From positions 1-9,541 of the forward strand of contig JAUWXV010000144.1 in assembly GCA_030616165.1 (NCBI GenBank): 9,541 nt of DNA, written 5' to 3'. This document shows positions 1 through 4,409 of this stretch, in pieces. The stretch's first letter is position 1; each line of letters starts with the position of its first letter. Below the pieces are notes generated by a model, which was not told the origin of the DNA, did no database searches, and was given only the letters and a program-made list of their open reading frames with translations. Both the position numbers and the translations under genes were made by a program. This DNA is from a bacterium (lineage in GTDB: Bacteria; SM23-31; JAUVVT01).

Positions 1-1
1 C

Positions 2-934
2 CCAAGTATGCAGTTTCCAAAAAAAGTATTTTCAAAAGTGGAATTAGATGGAAAGAAATACTTAAGTTCTGGAAAAGAAGATTTATTTGATGGTAATAAT
101 TATTTATGTGCACCGATTATAGTTATAGGAGAGGAAAGAGGTAAATTGTGTATAGGTTATACTGAAGATTTACCTTTTATAGAAATGTTTGAACAAAAAC
201 TTATTGGTGGATATGCTGAAAGATTGGGAAAGATTATTAACAGAAGAGAAACGGAGAAAGCTTTAAGAGAATCAGAAGAAAAGTTCCGAACTTTTATGGA
301 AACTGCAAGTGATTTAATGCACATTACAGATAAAGATGGAAATCTTACTTATGTGAACGAAGCAATGGCAAAGACTTTAGGATATACTAAAGAAGAGATG
401 ATTGGAATGAATGTTACTCAACTATTAACTAAAGAAATGGTGGAAAAACACTATGAATCCTTATGGAAAGAATTGACCACAAAAGGGAGTTTTAGTTTTG
501 AACCCACTTGGGTAACAAAAGGTGGAAAAGAAATTTACGGTGAAATAAATGTTATTGCCATTTATGATAGAAATGGTGAGTATGCAGGAAGTAGAGGGAT
601 ACTTCGTGACACCACCGAACGAAGACAATTGGAAGAGGAGCGAATTAAATCGAGCAAACTTGAGGCAATAAATAATTTGATTGTAACACTAAACCATGAA
701 ATGAACCAATCCCTTTCTGTTATCATTTCATATGCATATTACATAATGGAGAAAGCAGAAAAGGAAAGTCAATTATATAAAGGCGTAAAATTAATCCACG
801 AAGAAGCATGGAAAATATCAAATCTGGTGAAGAAGATTAGTAAATTAAAAGAAATAAAAATTTCTGAATACTCAAAGGGAACAAAAATGTTAGATTTGAG
901 TGATACTGATAAGAAGGATAAAGATGAAGGATAA
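2..934 (+). CDS. PAS-domain sensor with HisKA-like dimerisation domain and no ATPase domain (5'-partial)
   Basis: Signal-transduction protein, probably cytoplasmic in the part seen. The frame is open to the window edge and the first ATG (position 8) has no Shine-Dalgarno, so the gene very likely starts upstream. Counting from that ATG: residues about 30-78 resemble the tail of a GAF domain; a linker helix with the typical ALRESEEKF leads into a PAS domain (about 89-206, ending in RDTTERR); then comes a HisKA-like helical hairpin with an H-box LNHEMNQ, putative phospho-acceptor His230. The protein stops about 78 residues after that His, ending in a GTKMLDL stretch and a charged tail. No N, G1 or G2 boxes of a HATPase_c domain are present, and the next gene begins at once, so there is no room for a frameshifted one. 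It overlaps the response regulator by 11 nt, so the two are presumably co-transcribed and functional partners. It may act as a phosphotransfer or scaffold protein instead of an autokinase. Confidence 0.85.
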   Translation, partial: PSMQFPKKVFSKVELDGKKYLSSGKEDLFDGNNYLCAPIIVIGEERGKLCIGYTEDLPFIEMFEQKLIGGYAERLGKIINRRETEKALRESEEKFRTFMETASDLMHITDKDGNLTYVNEAMAKTLGYTKEEMIGMNVTQLLTKEMVEKHYESLWKELTTKGSFSFEPTWVTKGGKEIYGEINVIAIYDRNGEYAGSRGILRDTTERRQLEEERIKSSKLEAINNLIVTLNHEMNQSLSVIISYAYYIMEKAEKESQLYKGVKLIHEEAWKISNLVKKISKLKEIKISEYSKGTKMLDLSDTDKKDKDEG

Positions 935-1295
935 GAATATATTAGTGGTGGATGATGAAGGTTCGATTCGCCAAATGATGTTCGAAGCGATTACAAGAAA
1001 ATTCATCAATATTTCTGTTATATCTGTTTCAAGTGGAGAAGAGGCTCTTGAAAAAATTAAATCAGTTAATTATGATTTAATTTTTTTGGATATTCATTTG
1101 GGGGATGAAAGCATAAATGGATCGGAAGTTTTGAAACTGATTAAAGAAATTAGACCTAAACAGAAGGTATATATGATTACTGGTTACGCAATTGAAGAAG
1201 AAATAGAAAAAGTATTGAAAAATAATGCCCTCGGCATTCTGTATAAACCATTTAAATTAAATAGTTTGTATAAGATAATTAAGAATCATGTTTAA
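924..1295 (+). CDS. Single-domain response regulator (CheY-like receiver)
   Basis: Stand-alone receiver of 123 aa with no output domain, matching the usual CheY/Spo0F-like length. All hallmark residues are visible: the acidic pair D10-D11 after NILVV, phospho-acceptor D56 in FLDIHLGD, the switch threonine T86 in YMITGYA, and K108 in the YKPF motif. The ATG at 924 is chosen because AAGAAGG lies 6 nt upstream; a GTG at 900 in the same frame would add eight residues before the receiver fold and has no better site. It overlaps the end of the PAS/HisKA gene by 11 nt, which indicates translational coupling. With no output domain it must act through protein-protein contact or pass phosphate on in a relay. 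Its base composition is as AT-rich as its partner gene. Confidence 0.93.
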   Translation: MKDKNILVVDDEGSIRQMMFEAITRKFINISVISVSSGEEALEKIKSVNYDLIFLDIHLGDESINGSEVLKLIKEIRPKQKVYMITGYAIEEEIEKVLKNNALGILYKPFKLNSLYKIIKNHV

Positions 1296-1368
1296 AAAGC
1301 ATTAATAGTGAGAAAAAATAATGCAAAATCATTAATTGTCCTATCCTTGTTTTATGAAAAAGTTTCAT
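1279..1368 (-). CDS. Possible 29-aa membrane micro-protein (speculative)
   Basis: A short minus-strand reading frame starts at ATG 1368-1366 and stops at 1281-1279. Its interest lies in the ribosome-binding region: AAGGAGG followed by nine purines (GAGGGGAAA), then ATG, a near-ideal Shine-Dalgarno. The peptide begins MKLFHKTR, continues with a hydrophobic run (IGQLMILHYFFSLLMLF) long enough to cross a membrane, and ends KHDS. A TATAAT-like hexamer on the minus strand lies at 1435-1430, but no good -35 accompanies it. The last 17 nt overlap the 3' end of the response regulator in antisense. No family is recognised. The purine tract could be chance, since it is the complement of a 21-nt pyrimidine run. 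Confidence 0.2.
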   Translation of the reverse strand: MKLFHKTRIGQLMILHYFFSLLMLFKHDS

Positions 1369-1742
1369 TTTCCCCTCCCTCCTTCTTCACATCTGAAAAC
1401 TATGACTTTTATGGTTAATTTAAAGAATTATTATACCCATTATCCCAATACGGATTTATGTCATAATGTTTCAAATTTTTTCATATATTCTTTAAACAAA
1501 TGGCAATCAAGTGATGTGTTTTAATAAATGTGCCAGTGATTAACTATAATGAGAAAATTTTTAATAGTTCGAATTAGTAACGTTTAAATAACCAAGACAA
1601 CTAAATTCTCCAAGGATTAAAAATGCCGTGACACAAAACTAAATCCACAAGAAACATTATTTTAGCAAAAATGACCTGAAAAAGTGTAGATATGCAGATT
1701 TGAATGTTTAATAATTAATACAATATTTGAACCATAAAAAAC
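1296..1742. other. AT-rich intergenic region without a supported plus-strand gene
   Basis: This stretch separates the response regulator from the promoter of the HTH-REC-PilZ gene. Just after the regulator stop there is a weak stem GCATTA (1299-1304) / TAATGC (1319-1324) with a 14-nt A-rich loop, and a second AT-rich hairpin ATGAAA (1354-1359) / TTTCAT (1363-1368) followed by TTT. Either could help end transcription, but neither is a convincing terminator. A 21-nt pure pyrimidine run lies at 1368-1388. The only plus-strand frame (1336-1524) has no usable start site or coding character. The rest shows no structure I can assign. Confidence 0.6.
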
Positions 1743-1771
1743 TTGACAGTATGCAATTTTTTATATACATT
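1743..1771 (+). promoter_or_regulatory. Sigma70-type promoter candidate for the HTH-REC-PilZ gene
   Basis: A perfect -35 hexamer TTGACA (1743-1748) is followed after 17 nt by TACATT (1766-1771), which matches four of six positions of TATAAT. A closer TATATA (1762-1767) has only a 13-nt spacer. Transcription would begin near 1778, giving a leader of about 150 nt before ATG 1928. The imperfect palindrome TTAAT-ttag-ATTAA just downstream of the -10 could be an operator. FCB-group bacteria may use divergent promoter consensus sequences, so the call is moderate. Confidence 0.4.
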
Positions 1772-1825
1772 AATTTAGATTAATTTTACGTTTGCAGATG
1801 TAAATATAAATTATAGTACTTTATT

Positions 1826-1844
1826 TATCCTGCATAGCAGGCTA
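1826..1844 (+). promoter_or_regulatory. Small hairpin in the 5' leader of the HTH-REC-PilZ gene
   Basis: CCTGC (1829-1833) pairs perfectly with GCAGG (1837-1841) across a 3-nt ATA loop; two further A-T pairs flank it after one mismatch. It is the only GC-rich spot in a very AT-rich leader and lies about 85 nt upstream of the start codon. It could be a regulatory stem or a protein-binding palindrome; no known riboswitch class is recognised. Confidence 0.3.
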
Positions 1845-1927
1845 AGTTTAGATTTAACAAGTTATTCATTAAGTTTCATTCAAATTCAATATGTGCAATA
1901 AGCAAATATAAAAAAGGAAATAGATGT

Positions 1928-2863
1928 ATGACCTCCTCAAAGGATTTTTTCTCCACAGGAGATGCCTCGAGGTTGCTTGGAATCTCGAGAGCAACTGTAT
2001 CCCGCATGTTTGATAAAGGAATTTTGCACGGCAAGAAGAATCCTATTACTGGAAAACGTAACATCAGCCGATATAGCCTCGTAGCTTTCATGAAGCAACA
2101 CAACATTTCCCGAGCCAACATAATCATTGAAAAGAAGAGGATACTACTTGTAAGTTCCGATGAGGCCTTGGTGTCCCTTGTGCATAAAACTTTTGCTGAT
2201 GACGAACGAATTAAGATAAAAGAGGTTACATTCGGTTGCGATGCCCTCATTTTGAGTTCGAAAAGAACTCCTGATCTGATTCTTATCGATGAAGAACTTC
2301 CCGACATCTCCTGTGCCGAAGTTGTCAAGTCCCTCAAGAGAATAGAAGAATTAAAAAATATTAAGATTCTATGCTTCTTAAAATCAGACATAGCCAGTAA
2401 TCTTCTTAAATTGGGAGTCAATGAATGTATTATGAAGGATGCTCTCGATAAGGTCGATCTGATAAGAAGAGTCAATTTACTTATGAACATTCCTGAATCT
2501 CGGTTTACTACTTATCCTTTACCCGATAAAGAAAAACGCAGATGGCCCAGAATTACAATTAACATTCCAGCAAATGTCAGGGTATATAATGTGAATAAAC
2601 CTAACCTTTATAACCCAGGTAAAGGTATTATTGAAAACATAAGCTTAGGCGGTGCATATCTTACTAAAGTTCAGCTATCCAATGGTAGTATCCCTGGTGA
2701 TACTTTCAGATTCCTATTGGAAGTCAACCAGCCCCTCATGAAGAACTGGAAAGCCGAATCCAAGGTACTTCGACTCCAGTTCGATGGAGACACGACAGCA
2801 GGTATCAAATTCGTGAATATATCAAAGGAGAACGAGAATAAAATATTGGAGATGTTCAATTAA
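1928..2863 (+). CDS. HTH-receiver-PilZ fusion regulator
   Basis: Three domains occur in 311 aa. Residues about 6-60 form an excisionase/MerR-like winged HTH (FFSTGDASRLLGISRATVSR, then a basic wing with GKRNISRYSL). Residues about 70-188 are receiver-like: D78 in the first acidic pocket, phospho-acceptor D121 in LILIDEELPD and K170 are kept, but one of the paired acidic residues is Ser77, the switch Thr/Ser position reads LCFLK, and the Pro after the lysine is Asp. Residues about 203-311 are a PilZ domain with both c-di-GMP motifs: R204xxxR208 (RRWPR) and N237xSxxG242 (NISLGG). The protein is thus predicted to bind DNA under control of c-di-GMP and possibly phosphorylation. ATG 1928 is preceded by AAAAAGGA at about 10 nt. 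It has its own promoter candidate and is convergent with the surface-protein genes. The target genes are unknown. Confidence 0.88.
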   Translation: MTSSKDFFSTGDASRLLGISRATVSRMFDKGILHGKKNPITGKRNISRYSLVAFMKQHNISRANIIIEKKRILLVSSDEALVSLVHKTFADDERIKIKEVTFGCDALILSSKRTPDLILIDEELPDISCAEVVKSLKRIEELKNIKILCFLKSDIASNLLKLGVNECIMKDALDKVDLIRRVNLLMNIPESRFTTYPLPDKEKRRWPRITINIPANVRVYNVNKPNLYNPGKGIIENISLGGAYLTKVQLSNGSIPGDTFRFLLEVNQPLMKNWKAESKVLRLQFDGDTTAGIKFVNISKENENKILEMFN

Positions 2864-3003
2864 CAACACTAAACTTTATTTAAACAACTATAACCTAACA
2901 GACCTGCAAAAAGTCTCGAAAACCTTTTTACCATATAAATCCCTAAAATGTTTTTGCCTCTTTTCTATCCAATAATTAATGACTATTAATTAAATGTAAA
3001 ATA
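2864..3003. other. AT-rich 3' flank with weak palindromes
   Basis: Region after the HTH-REC-PilZ stop. A U-rich stem AAAAAG/CTTTTT around 2906-2927 may act as a weak terminator. TAATTAAT (2973-2980) and ATTAATTA (2985-2992) form a perfect 8-bp AT-only inverted repeat around GACT. No gene is seen here. Confidence 0.35.
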
Positions 3004-3005
3004 AT

Positions 3006-3107
3006 GGGAACAGCTGTTCAGTACCTTGTGGGAGCAATCCCTCCTTCAGCACAGTAAAATTTTATTATCCCGCAATTTATTGCTTGATAATAGATTGAGG
3101 GTTTTTT
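3006..3107 (+). other. Candidate structured element (sRNA or REP-like repeat)
   Basis: About 100 nt packed with complementarity. In order: a perfect 12-bp palindrome GAACAGCTGTTC (3008-3019); a stem GGGA (3030-3033)/TCCC (3038-3041) closed by a GCAA tetraloop of the GNRA class; GCTG (3013-3016) able to pair with CAGC (3047-3050); a longer hairpin TATTATC (3063-3069)/GATAATA (3086-3092) with inner GCAA/TTGC pairs; then GAGGG (3097-3101) followed directly by T6. GAGGG can also pair with CCCTC (3039-3043), which would compete with the tetraloop stem in an attenuator-like way. No plus-strand gene lies downstream, so a terminated small RNA or a dispersed repeat fits better than a riboswitch. No clear promoter is seen. 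No known RNA family is recognised. Confidence 0.3.
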
Positions 3108-3164
3108 ATATCATAATAAAAATTCCGGGGATAATACAGGGAGAATGTTTAAAAAGTAAAGATG

Positions 3165-3216
3165 GCGTATAAATAAAAATGTGTTGGTGACAACACCAAC
3201 ACATAGTTGATTTTTA
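3165..3216. terminator. Strong intrinsic terminator, probably bidirectional
   Basis: A perfect 11-bp stem (3179-3189 with 3194-3204, core GTGTTGGTG/CACCAACAC) has a 4-nt ACAA loop. Read on the minus strand it is followed immediately by TTTTATTTATA, a good intrinsic terminator for the surface-protein gene ending at 3327. Read on the plus strand, TTTTT follows after seven bases, so it may also stop transcription arriving from the HTH-REC-PilZ side. Confidence 0.75.
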
Positions 3217-3241
3217 TCAAAGTTTTGCTACTAAATTAGTC

Positions 3242-3290
3242 AGGGATAGGGATTAACAAGAATATTTGGTTACAAGTAATCCCTATCCCT
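3242..3290. repeat. 14-bp perfect inverted repeat downstream of the PorV-like gene
   Basis: AGGGATAGGGATTA (3242-3255) and its exact complement (3277-3290) flank a 21-nt spacer. It lies 37-85 nt past the minus-strand stop codon and before the terminator, so the transcript would carry two successive hairpins in its 3' untranslated region. No T-run follows the repeat, so it is more likely an mRNA 3'-end stabiliser, a protein-binding site or a mobile repeat than a second terminator. Confidence 0.6.
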
Positions 3291-3326
3291 ATTTAACAAG
3301 CATTAATATGAAAAATTCTTCTCTTA

Positions 3327-4319
3327 TTAAAATGAAGCTCCAATAGAGATTCTGTTTACTGCATCAAAGACTCCCAAGTCACTATATGAATAATCAATCT
3401 TTATACCAAATCCTCCTTCAACGGCGTATTTAATGCCAACTCCCGCAGATAGTCCCTCCTCATCGTAATTATATTTATATCCAGCACGAAGGGCTATCAT
3501 ATCCATATACCAGTATTCTCCTCCAATATGAATTCTCTCTGTGTAATCACGTGGATGAACAGCATCAACTGCCAATACCAGAGACTGGCTTTCCTGAAGT
3601 GATGGCACAAAATCAAAAATATCCATACCAAAGCCAAGCGTAAATGTCAGAGGCAGTTCAAATGCCGTTTCCTGATATTTGAACTGCGGAGAAAAGTTTC
3701 TAATACTCATTCCTACCCTGAAACTCCTGAATCCAGGGTAAAATATTGTTCCAAAGTCGTATGCAAGACCGGTAACTTTGTTTTTAACGGTTTCACCATC
3801 AGGAAAAAGGTTTTCTCCCAGGTGCTGGTGTGCATATTTGATGTGACCACCTAACGTGAACTTGTCGGTCATCTGTCTTGCATATGCTAAACCTACTGCA
3901 TAAGCACCAACATCCACATCTCCCGTTTCTATGAAGCCTTTCTCGGTATCTGCAACCCGGGTGCCTATTATTTCACCATAATCACTTGTGATAAGACTAA
4001 TGCCGACGTTGCCCCAATTCCCGAAATTCTGCACAAATGCGGCGGCGTTATACTTGATGTCAACTATCCATTCGGTTCTGCTAACAAAAATATCAGAAGT
4101 TGAGCGCATCGCGGCTATACCGGCAGGATTATAAAACATGGCACTGGCGTCATTCCCAACCATCATAAATGCTCCACCCATAGCGGCAGGCCTGGCTCCT
4201 ACATCAACCTTCAAGAACTGAAGACCTGTCTGAGCAGTCTTCTTTAAAACCGGATGAGTGGGCATTGCAACGACCATACAGAGAAAAGCAATGGTCAATA
4301 ATAAAGTCAATTTCTTCAT
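3327..4319 (-). CDS. PorV/PorQ-family outer membrane beta-barrel protein
   Basis: Outer membrane barrel of the FadL-like superfamily, 330 aa, normal for PorV/PorQ (UPF0164-like) proteins. It has a signal peptide (MKKLTLLLTIAFLCMVVA, cleavage near residue 18), then the family signature GARPAAMGGAF (41-51) and the nearby NPAGIA (64-69), then alternating beta-strands and a terminal aromatic residue (SIGASF). In characterised type IX secretion, PorV carries cargo proteins to the surface sortase; many FCB genomes also have paralogues of unknown role, so this need not be PorV itself. The start is firm: AAAAGGAGGT (4336-4327 on the minus strand) lies 7 nt before the ATG, the strongest Shine-Dalgarno in the window. 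It lies 90 nt downstream of the exported protein gene and is probably in its operon. Confidence 0.9.
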   Translation of the reverse strand: MKKLTLLLTIAFLCMVVAMPTHPVLKKTAQTGLQFLKVDVGARPAAMGGAFMMVGNDASAMFYNPAGIAAMRSTSDIFVSRTEWIVDIKYNAAAFVQNFGNWGNVGISLITSDYGEIIGTRVADTEKGFIETGDVDVGAYAVGLAYARQMTDKFTLGGHIKYAHQHLGENLFPDGETVKNKVTGLAYDFGTIFYPGFRSFRVGMSIRNFSPQFKYQETAFELPLTFTLGFGMDIFDFVPSLQESQSLVLAVDAVHPRDYTERIHIGGEYWYMDMIALRAGYKYNYDEEGLSAGVGIKYAVEGGFGIKIDYSYSDLGVFDAVNRISIGASF

Positions 4320-4342
4320 TCTATATACCTCCTTTTAATCCC

Positions 4343-4372
4343 GACTCTGCCCACTTCTGGCAGACAAAGTCA
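4343..4372 (-). promoter_or_regulatory. Intercistronic hairpin ahead of the PorV-like gene
   Basis: TCTGCC (4346-4351) pairs with GGCAGA (4359-4364) around a 7-nt loop, with an outer GAC/GTC pair possible. On the minus strand it ends just before the strong Shine-Dalgarno and no T-run follows, so it is not a terminator. It may protect a processed downstream mRNA or tune translation. Confidence 0.35.
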
Positions 4373-4409
4373 GGAAAATTTTTTATTTTCAAATAATAAC
4401 TTATAAATA

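Noticed and set aside
1-1295. A frameshifted HATPase_c domain after the HisKA region
   Set aside because: The sequence directly after the sensor stop encodes a complete receiver, so no kinase catalytic domain is hidden there.
1336-1524. 62-aa plus-strand frame in the intergenic region
   Set aside because: It starts at TTG with no ribosome-binding site and has no domain or coding-like composition.
1876-2490. 204-aa open frame on the minus strand
   Set aside because: It lies antisense to the well-supported HTH-REC-PilZ gene and its translation has no recognisable domain, so it is a shadow frame.
3008-3019. GAACAGCTGTTC as a LexA/DinR-type SOS box
   Set aside because: The GAAC-N4-GTTC form fits only partly, and no SOS gene or plus-strand gene lies downstream.
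3004-3057. 17-codon plus-strand mini-ORF (MGTAVQYLVGAIPPSAQ)
   Set aside because: There is no Shine-Dalgarno and the sequence coincides with the palindromic element, which explains it better.
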